DNA of 64,000 bases, taken from contig JAXGXY010000001.1 of assembly GCA_040772545.1 (NCBI GenBank), positions 806,001 through 870,000 on the forward strand. Reading direction: 5' to 3'. The notes under the pieces are model-generated. The model ran no database searches and was not told where the DNA came from. It saw only the letters and a list, made by a program, of their open reading frames with translations. Source of the stretch: UBA1431 sp002329665 (lineage in GTDB: Bacteria; Bacillota; Clostridia; Christensenellales; UBA1431). Within the stretch, counting starts at the first letter, position 1. Each line of letters begins with the position of its first letter. A program made the translations under genes and the position numbers. Positions 9,199-17,683 of the stretch are shown one piece after another.

Positions 9199-9915
9199 AT
9201 GATGCATGATTATTGGGCCGGCAAAAAAGGCGGATGTGTTAAGCGATACGTACGGAACGGAAACAGCGCTGAGGGTAAGGACAAGCTGTTTGCGAATTTG
9301 TTGGTCGTAACCTGTTTGACGGCAATAACACTGTTAATCTGTCTTTGTATGGCAGGCAACATATTGATAACCAAGCGGGTGTTTCCGCTGGAAACGCCGG
9401 CAAAAGATCTCGATGTCACACTGGTCCAGTATCAGGACAAGATCGGGAAAAGTGCGGCCACATATGATCTGGACCCTGCATTCGTAACGGCAACGGTTTT
9501 TGTGGAGAGTTCTTTTGAGGAATCTGCCGAGTCGTCCGCCGGGGCAATGGGCCTGATGCAGATCACGCCATTGACGGGTATGTGGATAGCAGGTAAAATT
9601 GGCATTAAAGATTATAATGTCGAAATGTTAATGGATCCCGACGTTAACATCGATATGGGTTGTTGGTATCTGTCGTATCTGATGGAAAAGTTTGGCGGCA
9701 ACGAGGAAACCGTATCTGCCGCATATTACGCGGGTCCGGCCAAGGTGGAGGAATGGCTGGCAAACAAAGAATATTCCAAAGACGGGAAGAACCTTGATAT
9801 TATCCCCTATCCCAAGACGAAGACCTATGTGCAAAGGGTTGCGGCCTACTACGAGATATATCGAGGTATCTATGCAGACAGGGGTATCCATACAGAAAAT
9901 CGGGAGATGAAATAA
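9199..9915 (+). CDS. lytic transglycosylase (SLT domain), membrane-anchored
   Basis: 238-residue protein predicted to cleave peptidoglycan glycan strands outside the membrane. A single N-terminal membrane anchor is at about residues 33-55 (LLVVTCLTAITLLICLCMAGN). The SLT fold follows: catalytic Glu in VFVESSFEESAESSAGAMG, then GLMQITP, and the helix AAYYAGPAKVEEWL with the usual Y-A/N-x-G-P element. This pattern matches MltE/Slt70-type enzymes often found beside clostridial cell-envelope or spore genes. Start ATG 9199 is just after the repeat-protein gene (stop 9179), so they may be one operon. ATG 9202 is an alternative start. GC content is lower than in the housekeeping genes on either side. 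Confidence 0.9.
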   Translation: MMHDYWAGKKGGCVKRYVRNGNSAEGKDKLFANLLVVTCLTAITLLICLCMAGNILITKRVFPLETPAKDLDVTLVQYQDKIGKSAATYDLDPAFVTATVFVESSFEESAESSAGAMGLMQITPLTGMWIAGKIGIKDYNVEMLMDPDVNIDMGCWYLSYLMEKFGGNEETVSAAYYAGPAKVEEWLANKEYSKDGKNLDIIPYPKTKTYVQRVAAYYEIYRGIYADRGIHTENREMK

Positions 9916-10147
9916 GGATATGGGGGAACTCCGCGCCGTGTGAATACGAAAGGCAGCATAGCCGAAAACGAAACGTTTATGGCGGCGGCGGGATTGACTG
10001 CCAAGGCCTCAGGATAGCCGGGGCGCCGGTTGTACGGATTGAATCAGGTTGGTGGAACAAGCAAAACACTACGCTGCTTAACGGTGCAAAGGGAAGCGGC
10101 GTATGGGCAGAGAATTTATATATAATAATTGGAGGGGGAACATTTTT

Positions 10148-10807
10148 ATGAACTCTGCAAGCACCGTCGCAAAACTGTCCATCGTGAGCATAAACGAAGG
10201 CGAACAGGTTGCCGTTGTTCAAAATCTTCTGGTGAACCGTAAATCCAAAAAAGTTGAATATCTAAGCGTTGTGCACAGCGGCTCGGATGCCTTGCCTGCG
10301 TTGCTGTCTTTCAAGGATATTATGGGCATCGGCAAGGATTATATCATAATAAAATCCGCAGACGACATCAAAGTTATCGATGACGACAGGAGCCTCGTGC
10401 CGGGTGCGAAAGACTGTCTTTTGCTCACGGGTATCCGGATGCTCTCCTCTGCAGGCAACATCGTCGGCATCATAACGGATTATGTGATAGACGAAAAGTC
10501 CGGGGAAATCGAAAAACTGCTGCTCGACGACGATCAGGAGATCGACGGCAACAAGCTCCTTACGCTGTCTGCAAAATTTGTTTTGGCTGACATCGACGGG
10601 GAGACGGACGGCGACACTATGGATACGGAAGCCGAAGTGGGATTGGACGAAGAGAGCATTGCCTATCTCGTGGGCAAGACGGTCAATACGGATATTACCA
10701 GCGAGGACGGAGAGTTTTTCATCACGAAGGGCACGGTGTTGACCGGGGAATTGATCGCGGAGGCCGCGAAACACAATGCTTTGCTGCGGCTGACAATGGG
10801 GATATGA
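10148..10807 (+). CDS. PRC-barrel domain protein
   Basis: 219-residue soluble protein. The N-terminal segment (VAKLSIVSINEGEQVAVVQNLLV...) and a second unit (TGIRMLSSAGNIVGIITDYVIDEKSGEIEKLLL) both resemble the PRC-barrel beta fold, which occurs in RimM-type and sporulation YlmC/YmxH-like proteins and in photosynthetic reaction centre H. The C-terminal part (VGLDEESIAYLVGKTVNTDITSEDGEFFITKGTVLTGEL) is an additional small beta-rich domain. ATG 10148 was chosen over the upstream in-frame ATG 10103 because a very strong Shine-Dalgarno, GGAGGGGG, lies at 10131-10138. The specific role is unknown; the fold usually mediates RNA or protein contacts. Confidence 0.75.
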   Translation: MNSASTVAKLSIVSINEGEQVAVVQNLLVNRKSKKVEYLSVVHSGSDALPALLSFKDIMGIGKDYIIIKSADDIKVIDDDRSLVPGAKDCLLLTGIRMLSSAGNIVGIITDYVIDEKSGEIEKLLLDDDQEIDGNKLLTLSAKFVLADIDGETDGDTMDTEAEVGLDEESIAYLVGKTVNTDITSEDGEFFITKGTVLTGELIAEAAKHNALLRLTMGI

Positions 10808-10926
10808 TTCTGACCGGGCCAACATAACATATTGTCGGGAGCATCCTTAAGACAATGTGCTGTGTTCGTGCGCCGTAACCAAACGCTTCCGCTTGCATGG
10901 CTGGGGTCTGTAACACTCGTTTATAA

Positions 10927-10995
10927 TCACAAAACGGCCTGGCCCTTGAAGGCCCCATTGCCTTCAATGTTTCCATAAATGATGGTCATATCCAT
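10927..10995 (-). CDS. candidate 22-residue micro-ORF
   Basis: ATG at 10995 reading down to TGA at 10927, preceded by AAGGGGAT seven bases upstream. The peptide starts MDMTIIYGNIEG. It is in the same frame as, and nine bases after the stop of, the other micro-ORF at 11005-11058. No homology recognised; supported only by the ribosome binding site. Confidence 0.2.
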   Translation of the reverse strand: MDMTIIYGNIEGNGAFKGQAVL

Positions 10996-11004
10996 AATAT
11001 CCCC

Positions 11005-11058
11005 TTAGCGCATTCCAAAGGGTTTTTCCGGATTCTTAAACCATTTCATATTCGACAT
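11005..11058 (-). CDS. candidate 17-residue micro-ORF
   Basis: ATG at 11058 to TAA at 11005, peptide beginning MSNMKWFKNPEKP. A GGGGG run precedes it. It lies in the 384-base gap between the PRC-barrel gene and recA, opposite in direction to both. Together with the next micro-ORF it could also be one short gene broken by an in-frame TAA. Weak support. Confidence 0.18.
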   Translation of the reverse strand: MSNMKWFKNPEKPFGMR

Positions 11059-11191
11059 TACATACCCCCAAAGCAGGGTTTATCCGAATTCCTAAGATAA
11101 TCCTTTATCTGCGGGGCGCATGCTGGTATACTTTATACGTCGTCGGACAATACGGATGAAAGAGGTGGATCCCGTTATTCGGGAGGGATAT

Positions 11192-12253
11192 ATGATGGAA
11201 AAGGAAAAGGCCTTGGAGATGGCCTTATCGCACATCGAAAGACAGTTCGGAAAAGGCGCCGTGATGAAGCTGGGCGACTCGGCCAGGGTCAGCATCGACG
11301 TCATCCCGACGGGCTGTTTCGCGCTGGACCACGCGCTGGGCATAGGCGGGATACCGCGTGGCCGCGTCGTGGAGATATTCGGGCCGGAGTCCTCGGGCAA
11401 GACGACGCTGGCGCTGCACGTGATCGCCGAGGCGCAGAAGAAGGGCGGCACCGCGGCCTTTATTGACGCCGAGCACGCGCTCGATCCCGCGTACGCCGCA
11501 AACCTCGGCGTGGACACGGACAACCTCTACGTCGCGCAGCCGGACACGGGCGAACAGGCGCTCGACATCACGGAGGCGCTGGTGCGAAGCGGCGCGATCG
11601 ACGTCATCGCGATCGACTCGGTGGCGGCCCTCGTGCCCAAGGCCGAGATCGACGGGGAGATGGGGGAACCGCACGTCGCCCTGCAGGCCCGCCTTATGTC
11701 GCAGGCCCTCAGGAAGCTGGCCGGCGTGGTGAGCAAGTCCAACACGTCGACGGTCTTCATCAACCAGCTGCGCGAAAAGGTCGGCAACCCGTACGGCAAT
11801 CCCGAGGTCACGACAGGGGGGAAGGCGCTCAAGTTCTACGCCTCGGTGCGCCTGGACGTGAGGCGCGGGGAGGCCATCAAGTCCGGCTCGGAGATTATTG
11901 GCAACCGCACGCGCGTCAGGGTCGTCAAGAACAAGCTCGCGCCGCCGTTCAAGACCGCCGAGTTCGATATCCTCTACGGCGAGGGCATCTCCAGGGAAGG
12001 CTCGATCCTCGATCTGGCCATCGCGCGCAACATCATTACGCGTTCCGGGTCGTGGTATTCCTACGGCGACATGCGCATCGCCCAGGGCAGGGACAACGTG
12101 CGCGTGTATCTCAAAGAGAACCCCGAGTTCTATCAGGAAGTCGAGACAAAGCTTCGGGACGACCTCGTGCAGGGCGGCGCCAAGGGCCAGCAAAAGGAAA
12201 AAGGCCTGGAAGGCCGGGACGGCCAGGCGGCGGAGCCGCAGCTTGACATTTAA
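11192..12253 (+). CDS. recA: recombinase RecA
   Basis: 353-residue DNA strand-exchange ATPase. Begins MMEKEKALEMALSHIERQFGKGAVMKLG, the standard RecA N-terminus. Walker A is GPESSGKTT, followed by AFIDAEHALDP; Walker B region is IDVIAIDSVAALVP; loop L2 region is GNPEVTTGGKALKFYASVRLDVRR. The C-terminus ends acidic/polar as usual. Start ATG 11192 has GGGAGGG at 11181-11187; longer in-frame starts (11120, 11162) precede this site and lack family similarity. No intein or split is present. A LexA/DinR-type box was looked for upstream and none was obvious. Confidence 0.98.
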   Translation: MMEKEKALEMALSHIERQFGKGAVMKLGDSARVSIDVIPTGCFALDHALGIGGIPRGRVVEIFGPESSGKTTLALHVIAEAQKKGGTAAFIDAEHALDPAYAANLGVDTDNLYVAQPDTGEQALDITEALVRSGAIDVIAIDSVAALVPKAEIDGEMGEPHVALQARLMSQALRKLAGVVSKSNTSTVFINQLREKVGNPYGNPEVTTGGKALKFYASVRLDVRRGEAIKSGSEIIGNRTRVRVVKNKLAPPFKTAEFDILYGEGISREGSILDLAIARNIITRSGSWYSYGDMRIAQGRDNVRVYLKENPEFYQEVETKLRDDLVQGGAKGQQKEKGLEGRDGQAAEPQLDI

Positions 12254-12381
12254 TACCCTGCACTATAAAATGAAATCGGGCTGCAATGCCCTTGAACCAA
12301 CGAAAATGTATAAGGTTTTTCGTACTGCGAATACGAGTATACCGAAAAATTGAATTGGATTGGGGAGGTGTTTACACACCG

Positions 12382-13923
12382 ATGGACAGTCTATTGACTA
12401 TTCTCATCGGGCTAGTGAGTTTATGCATCGGCGTCCTTTTAGGGTATCTGTTCAACAGGAAAATCACGGAGGCCAAGATCGGCAAAGCGGAAGAGACGGT
12501 CGAACGCCTGATGTCGGAGGCCAAACAAAAAGCCGACGCGCTGCATAAGGAAACCTTACTGGAAGCGAAGGAAGAAGTCCATAGACTGCGAAATGAATTT
12601 GAGCGAGAAAGCCGCGAAAGGCGGAACGAGCTCCAGCGAACGGAAAGAAGACTGCAACAGCGGGAAGAGAACCTCGAAAAGAAACTGACGGCGATCGAAG
12701 CCAGAGAGGAATCGATTTCCAGGAAGCAAAAAGACATCGACAAATTGGAAGCGGATATTCAGTCGATTTACCAGCAGCAGCTCCAGGACCTGGAGAAGAT
12801 CTCCAGGCTCACAAGAGAAGAAGCGCGTGAAATCATCTTATCAAATGTTGAAAACGATACGCGCCGCGACGCGGCCGTTCTGGTGAAGGAAATCGAAGCG
12901 AAAGCGCGGGAAGAGGCGGAGAAAAAGGCGAGATACATAACCTCGATCGCCATTCAGAAATGTGCGGCGGACCACGTTGCCGAAACGACGGTCTCCGTAG
13001 TGCCGCTGCCCAACGATGAGATGAAAGGACGCATCATTGGGCGCGAAGGACGCAACATCAGGACGCTGGAAACGGCGACGGGCATCGACCTCATCATCGA
13101 CGACACGCCGGAAGCCATCACGCTATCGGGTTTCGATCCCGAACGCAGGGAAACGGCAAGGATCGCCCTGGAAAAGCTCATACTGGACGGGCGCATCCAT
13201 CCCGCCCGGATAGAAGAGATGGTCGAGAAGGCCCGCGCGGAAGTCAAGGGCCAGATCAACGAGGCGGGCGAACAGGCCGCGTTCGACGTGGGCGTGTACG
13301 GGCTTCATCCCGAACTGATCCGCCTGATAGGGAAACTCAAGTTCCGCACGAGCTATGGTCAGAACGTGCTCAAACACTCGATCGAGGTTGCGCATCTGGC
13401 CGGTTCCATGGCGGCGGAGCTGGGTGCCGACGCGGCCCTGGCAAAACGCGGCGGGCTTTTGCATGATATCGGCAAGGCGGTGGATTACGAGGTGGAAGGT
13501 CCCCATGCCCAGATCGGCATGGACCTTGCCAAACAGTACAAGGAAAACAGCGAGGTGGTCCATTGCGTTGCCGCACACCATGGCGACGTTGAGGCCCAGA
13601 CGATCGAAGCAGTGCTGGTGCAGGCGGCCGACGCCATATCCGCGGCGAGGCCGGGCGCGCGCAGGGAGACCCTAGAACACTATATCAAGAGGCTGGAAAA
13701 ACTCGAAGAAATCGCAAATTCATTTGCAGGCGTGGACAAATCTTTTGCCATACAGGCTGGCCGGGAAGTGAGAATCATCGTAAAACCGGAAGACATCAAC
13801 GACGACGGTATGGTCCTGATCGCCAAGGAGATCGCCAAACGCATCGAAAAGGACATGGAGTATCCGGGGCAGATCAAGATAAACGTCATAAGAGAGACAC
13901 GCAGCGTGGAATACGCGAAATAA
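12382..13923 (+). CDS. rny: ribonuclease Y
   Basis: 513-residue endoribonuclease that starts bulk mRNA turnover at the membrane. Order of parts: one N-terminal membrane helix (LLTILIGLVSLCIGVLLGYLF), a long charged coiled coil (about residues 35-190), a KH domain around residue 216 (GRIIGREGRNIRTLETATG), and an HD domain with the catalytic pair H361-D362 in LLHDIGKAVD. Length matches the family. ATG 12382 directly precedes the membrane helix; the GGGGAGG element at 12362-12368 is 13 bases away, slightly long. A TTGACA/TATAAA pair overlapping the recA stop (12243-12269, spacer 15) may drive it. recA followed by rny is a common Bacillota arrangement. Confidence 0.97.
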   Translation: MDSLLTILIGLVSLCIGVLLGYLFNRKITEAKIGKAEETVERLMSEAKQKADALHKETLLEAKEEVHRLRNEFERESRERRNELQRTERRLQQREENLEKKLTAIEAREESISRKQKDIDKLEADIQSIYQQQLQDLEKISRLTREEAREIILSNVENDTRRDAAVLVKEIEAKAREEAEKKARYITSIAIQKCAADHVAETTVSVVPLPNDEMKGRIIGREGRNIRTLETATGIDLIIDDTPEAITLSGFDPERRETARIALEKLILDGRIHPARIEEMVEKARAEVKGQINEAGEQAAFDVGVYGLHPELIRLIGKLKFRTSYGQNVLKHSIEVAHLAGSMAAELGADAALAKRGGLLHDIGKAVDYEVEGPHAQIGMDLAKQYKENSEVVHCVAAHHGDVEAQTIEAVLVQAADAISAARPGARRETLEHYIKRLEKLEEIANSFAGVDKSFAIQAGREVRIIVKPEDINDDGMVLIAKEIAKRIEKDMEYPGQIKINVIRETRSVEYAK

Positions 13924-13934
13924 AACCGCAAATC

Positions 13935-13961
13935 AAGGAGCGCTAAAAAAGCGCTCCTTTT
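13935..13961 (+). terminator. rho-independent terminator after rny
   Basis: Perfect stem GGAGCGC/GCGCTCC (13937-13943, 13951-13957), loop TAAAAAA, then TTTT; flanking AA/TT extends the stem. Confidence 0.9.
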
Positions 13962-14080
13962 GCTGTTGCGAGCGGCGAGGCTTATTGGAGGCGAGGGAAG
14001 GGTGGACAGTTTTGGTGAGCCCAAGCGAAAATATTTCCGAAACTATTTGTTGAGGCTAGGCCGAAAGGCCGGCGGTATGG

Positions 14081-14086
14081 TATAAT
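14081..14086 (+). promoter_or_regulatory. -10 element upstream of the AOR leader
   Basis: Perfect TATAAT within GGTATGGTATAATATTATC. No good -35 hexamer is found at 16-18 bases; a small GGCC-GAAA-GGCC inverted repeat sits where it would be, so activation by a regulator is possible. Transcription from here would give a leader of about 220 bases before AOR. Confidence 0.45.
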
Positions 14087-14138
14087 ATTATCCAGCATAT
14101 ACATATGTCGATATGAGTTCTATTGAAAATTGAATCGT

Positions 14139-14241
14139 TTTTTGATCCGAGTCAACGGTTCTAAAGCGACGCGCCACGGACGTTGACCGATGGGTAGGAC
14201 GGGAAACTGTGCTGCCTCCCGCGTTTGGAAAGGATTTAAAA
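14139..14241 (+). promoter_or_regulatory. structured leader of AOR, candidate Moco/Tuco-type riboswitch
   Basis: A compact domain closed by TTTTTGATCC (14139-14148) pairing with GGATTTAAAA (14232-14241). Inside are a perfect 7-bp stem GTCAACG/CGTTGAC (14151-14157/14181-14187) and a second arm CGGGA/TCCCG (14200-14204/14217-14221). The segment CTGCCTCCC (14212-14220) can instead pair over nine bases (one G-U) with GGGAGGTAG (14298-14306), the Shine-Dalgarno of AOR. Molybdenum/tungsten cofactor riboswitches are known before genes of this pathway, and the GCCTCCC...GGAAAGG wording is reminiscent of that motif, but the match is from memory. Identity is inferred; the pairing is seen. Confidence 0.5.
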
Positions 14242-14311
14242 TAAAGCCGTATTTTGAATCGACGCAGTAACGCATGCTTATTGCACTCAAACGAAAAGGG
14301 AGGTAGTTTTT

Positions 14312-16102
14312 ATGTACGGTTACCAGGGAAAGATTTTGAGAGTCGACCTGTCGGCGGGTACATACAGGGTGGAAGACCTTGACGAGGCGCTCGCGACGAA
14401 GTTCGTGGGCGGCAGGGGCCTGGCCACGAAGATCTATGCGGACGAAGTGAGCCCCGACGTCGATCCGCTGAGCGCGGACAACAAGTTACTGGTCGCTACC
14501 GGCCCGCTGACCGGCGCGCCCGTTCCCACCGGCGGCAGGTACATGGTCGTTACGAAATCCCCGCTCACCGGCACGATCGCGTGCTCGAACTCGGGCGGAT
14601 ACTGGGGAGCGGAACTCAAGTTCGCCGGATACGACATCATCATCGTGGAAGGCAAGGCCGCAAAACCGGTGTACATCTCGATCGAGGACGACAAGATCGA
14701 AATCCGCGCCGCTTCCCACGTCTGGGGCAAAGTGGTTTCCGAGGCAACCGACGCGCTCAAGGCCGATGCGCCCGACAAAGCCAGGGTATTGATGATCGGC
14801 CCGGCGGGCGAGAAGCTTTCCAACATCGCCGCCGTGATGAACGACTATTCGAGGGCGGCCGGACGTTCGGGCGTCGGCGCCGTCATGGGTTCGAAGAACC
14901 TCAAGGCGATCGTCGTGCGCGGGACGAAGAAGGTTGGGATCGCCAACCAGGAAGAGATGAAGGAAGCCGTCAAGGTGTGCATGGACAAAATAAGGGAAAA
15001 CGGCGTTACCGGAACGGGGCTTCCCACCTACGGCACGGCGGTGCTGGTCAACATCATCAACGAAAACGGCGTCTACCCGACGAAGAACTGGCAGGAATCG
15101 CAGTTCGATCTGGCGGACAGCACCAGCGGCGAAACGCTGGCCGAGAAGTATCTGGTGAAAAAGGACCCCTGCTACAGGTGCCCGATCGCCTGCGGACGGT
15201 ACTGCAAGGTCGACGACATCGAGGGCGGCGGCCCCGAATACGAGCCGATCTGGGCGTACGGCGCGAACTGCGGCGTGAGCGACCTCGGGGCGATCATCAA
15301 AGCCAACTTCTGGTGCAACGAGATGGGCCTCGACGCGATCTCGGCCGGCACCACGATCGCCACGGCGATGGAACTCTATCAGAAGGGTTACATCAAGGAC
15401 GCGGACGTCGCCGGGATGCCGCTCGAGTTCGGGAACGCGGACGCTATCATCGAATGGACCCAGCGCATGGGCATGCGCGAGGGCCTTGGAGACAAGCTGG
15501 CGGAGGGCTCCTACCGCATGGCGGAGTCCTACGGGGTGCCCGAACTGTCCATGTCCGTCAAGAAACAGGAACTTCCGGCGTATGACCCCCGGGCGATCCA
15601 GGGCATGGCGGTGCAGTACGCGACGACCAACCGCGGCGGCTGCCACGTGCGCGGTTACCTGATCTCGCCCGAAATCCTCGGCATTCCGGAGAAGACCGAC
15701 CGTTTCTCCATAGAAGGAAAAGCCAACTGGGCGAAGATATTCCAGGATTTCACGGCGTTCATCGATTCGTCGGGCGTGTGCCTGTTCACCTCTTTCGCGC
15801 TGGGCGCCGACGATTATGCGGGGCTGATGAGCGCGGTCACCGGCACGAAATGGACCGCGGACGACGTGCTGAAAGCCGGAGACAGGATCTGGAACCTCGA
15901 AAAACTGTTCAACCTGGCGGCAGGGATCGATTCGTCCCAGGACACCCTGCCCAAGAGGCTGCTCGAGGAACCGATCTCCGAAGGACCGTCCAAGGGCAAC
16001 GTGGCCAAGCTTTCCGAGATGCTGCCCGAGTATTATGCGGTGCGCGGGTGGACCGAAGACGGTATCCCGACGGAGGAGAAGAAGGCGGAACTCGGCCTGT
16101 AA
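14312..16102 (+). CDS. aor: aldehyde:ferredoxin oxidoreductase (tungsten enzyme)
   Basis: 596-residue cytoplasmic enzyme of the AOR family, oxidising aldehydes to acids with ferredoxin, or the reverse, using a bis-tungstopterin and one [4Fe-4S] cluster. Cluster ligands are all present: C287, C290 and C294 in DPCYRCPIACGRYC and C490 in SSGVCLF, matching the spacing of the Pyrococcus enzyme (288, 291, 295, 494). The N-terminal pterin-binding domain reads VGGRGLATKIYADEV ... GPLTGAPVPTGGRYMVVTKSPLTG. Start ATG 14312 follows GGGAGGTAG. Substrate is not deducible. The following genes (radical SAM, MoaD-like, ThiF-like) look like its maturation set. Confidence 0.96.
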   Translation: MYGYQGKILRVDLSAGTYRVEDLDEALATKFVGGRGLATKIYADEVSPDVDPLSADNKLLVATGPLTGAPVPTGGRYMVVTKSPLTGTIACSNSGGYWGAELKFAGYDIIIVEGKAAKPVYISIEDDKIEIRAASHVWGKVVSEATDALKADAPDKARVLMIGPAGEKLSNIAAVMNDYSRAAGRSGVGAVMGSKNLKAIVVRGTKKVGIANQEEMKEAVKVCMDKIRENGVTGTGLPTYGTAVLVNIINENGVYPTKNWQESQFDLADSTSGETLAEKYLVKKDPCYRCPIACGRYCKVDDIEGGGPEYEPIWAYGANCGVSDLGAIIKANFWCNEMGLDAISAGTTIATAMELYQKGYIKDADVAGMPLEFGNADAIIEWTQRMGMREGLGDKLAEGSYRMAESYGVPELSMSVKKQELPAYDPRAIQGMAVQYATTNRGGCHVRGYLISPEILGIPEKTDRFSIEGKANWAKIFQDFTAFIDSSGVCLFTSFALGADDYAGLMSAVTGTKWTADDVLKAGDRIWNLEKLFNLAAGIDSSQDTLPKRLLEEPISEGPSKGNVAKLSEMLPEYYAVRGWTEDGIPTEEKKAELGL

Positions 16103-16118
16103 GGCGACAAACCACGGC

Positions 16119-16149
16119 ACGGGGGCTTCGTTGCGGAGCCCCCGTACCT
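16119..16149 (+). terminator. terminator-like hairpin after AOR
   Basis: Nine-bp stem ACGGGGGCT/AGCCCCCGT (16119-16127/16137-16145) followed by the short ACCTTT. The weak T run suggests partial read-through toward the radical SAM gene. Confidence 0.6.
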
Positions 16150-16464
16150 TTGCCTTCAAACCGGATGCCCGTGTCTTTGTCGGGCGGAAGCGGACCATAC
16201 CTTGCGCCGGCCTTTTGTGAGTTGGCGCATGCTCAAGATTGCATCCCTTAACCCCTTAACGGATGGTTGCCGGCAGCCGGGGGCTATCACGGGGGGCAGC
16301 CTTTGTTCGAAGACGATTGCCGACCGAACGCGTTGGACAACCGGAATAAGGCGAAACCGGTTCCGGCGCGCTTTACCGCCGGGAGCGCCTAAATAAAACG
16401 AGCATACGGGGCTTCTTACGGGGCGGGCAGTCCAAACCAGACTCTTATTCCCGGAGGTAGGAAA
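16150..16464 (+). other. 315-base leader/spacer before the radical SAM gene
   Basis: No supported gene. An ORF at 16202-16396 lacks a ribosome binding site. The stretch has several G/C-rich inverted segments (for example GGTTGCCGGCAGCC) and no clear -10/-35 pair. The radical SAM gene has a strong GGAGG at 16454-16458. Confidence 0.5.
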
Positions 16465-17574
16465 GTGCCAGTCGAAAAAGTCTATCTTGAACTCACCAGC
16501 AAATGCAACATGAACTGCACCATGTGTTACCGAAGGGCATGGCGCCATCTGACGGAGGACATGAGCGAAGAGGTCCTCGACATGAGCCTGGAACAGATAA
16601 AGGCCCTGCCGTCGGTGAAGGAAGTCGTTATCGGCGGCATAGGAGAACCCCTTTATCACCCCGCTGTCGGGCGCGTCATGCGCGAACTGAAAGACAGGTA
16701 CCTGTTCCTGACCACCAACGGCACTATCATGAACGGGTCCCTCGCCAAAAACATCGTGGAATGCGTCGATCACGTCGTTATTTCCGTCGACGGGCTGAGC
16801 GACACGTATTACAGCATCCGCCGGTTCCCGCTGGAAAAGGTCATCGAAAATATCAGGCTGTTGAACGAAGTCAGGGCCGGGAGCACGGACAAAACGTCGG
16901 CTTCGGTGTCGCAGTACGAGGCGACCATGCTGGACAAATACAGGGAAAGGGGCGCGGACATACCGCCGATGCTGTCCTTTCAGATGGTGCTTTCCAAGGC
17001 CAACAGGGACGAGGTTTTCGGTGTGGTCGACCTGGCCTCCTCCCTGAACGTGTCGCAGGTGATTTTATCCAACATCCTGCCGGCTTCAAACGACGCGGCG
17101 GACCTGATCCTTTATAAGCTCCACGGCAATGAGGAATTGAACGCGTTTTTCCACCGAATACGGAATTACGCCCATAAGGCGGGCATCGTCGTGCTCTTCC
17201 CGGCGTACGAACTCAAGACCGAGCGAAGGTGCAGGTTCGTCGAGGACCAGACCGCGATGATTACCGCTTCCGGGGACGTGGCGCCCTGCTACCGGCTGGC
17301 CCACGACGGGAAGGAGATCGTCTTCGGGCGGGAAAAAGACGTCTTTGCGCATTCGTTCGGGAGTATCATGGAAAAGCCCCTTAATGAGATATGGGATAGC
17401 GCGCCGTATACGAATTACCGCATGGCCGTTTACAACAACCGGTACCCGTCCTGCCCCGACTGCGACCTCATCGACGGGTGCGACATGGTAGCGACCACCG
17501 AGGTGGACTGCTACGGGTATATGCCCACCTGCGCGGACTGCCTCTGGTCGCGAAGGCTCATCTACTGCGTGTGA
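16465..17574 (+). CDS. radical SAM/SPASM protein, probable tungsten-oxidoreductase maturase
   Basis: 369 residues. The radical SAM cluster is CxxxCxxC at C14, C18 and C21 (SKCNMNCTMCYRR), at the very N-terminus. The C-terminal part is a SPASM-type, Cys-rich auxiliary cluster domain: ITASGDVAPCYR, YPSCPDCDLIDGCD, and MPTCADCLW. A family of SPASM radical SAM proteins encoded beside tungsten-dependent AOR-type enzymes is known and thought to mature the cofactor or enzyme; the position here, directly after AOR, fits. No small Cys-rich precursor peptide was identified between them. GTG 16465 is preceded by CGGAGGTAGGAAA. The chemical step is not known. Confidence 0.85.
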   Translation: MPVEKVYLELTSKCNMNCTMCYRRAWRHLTEDMSEEVLDMSLEQIKALPSVKEVVIGGIGEPLYHPAVGRVMRELKDRYLFLTTNGTIMNGSLAKNIVECVDHVVISVDGLSDTYYSIRRFPLEKVIENIRLLNEVRAGSTDKTSASVSQYEATMLDKYRERGADIPPMLSFQMVLSKANRDEVFGVVDLASSLNVSQVILSNILPASNDAADLILYKLHGNEELNAFFHRIRNYAHKAGIVVLFPAYELKTERRCRFVEDQTAMITASGDVAPCYRLAHDGKEIVFGREKDVFAHSFGSIMEKPLNEIWDSAPYTNYRMAVYNNRYPSCPDCDLIDGCDMVATTEVDCYGYMPTCADCLWSRRLIYCV

Positions 17575-17579
17575 GCCGA

Positions 17580-17609
17580 TTGCACGGGCAAGGCGGCCGC
17601 TGTTATAAT
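17580..17609 (+). promoter_or_regulatory. promoter upstream of the MoaD-like gene
   Basis: TTGCAC (17580-17585), 18-base spacer, perfect TATAAT (17604-17609), right after the radical SAM stop. About 70 bases of GC-rich leader follow before the start. Confidence 0.55.
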
Positions 17610-17683
17610 GGAACCAGGCAGCGCGAGGGCCGGACGCAAAAGTGGCGACCCCCGCGTTCCTTAGGCAGGCGGAGGTGTAAGCG

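Noticed and set aside
14047..14052. TTGTTG as -35 for the AOR promoter
   Set aside because: The spacer to TATAAT would be 28 bases, too long for a sigma-A promoter.
16202..16396. ORF between AOR and the radical SAM gene as a precursor peptide
   Set aside because: No ribosome binding site and no Cys-rich or leader-like pattern; radical SAM proteins of this context are not known to use one.
17604..17683. Leader of the MoaD-like gene as a cyclic di-GMP riboswitch (GGACGCAAAA)
   Set aside because: Only this short piece resembles the GEMM core; the other conserved strand and receptor are missing.
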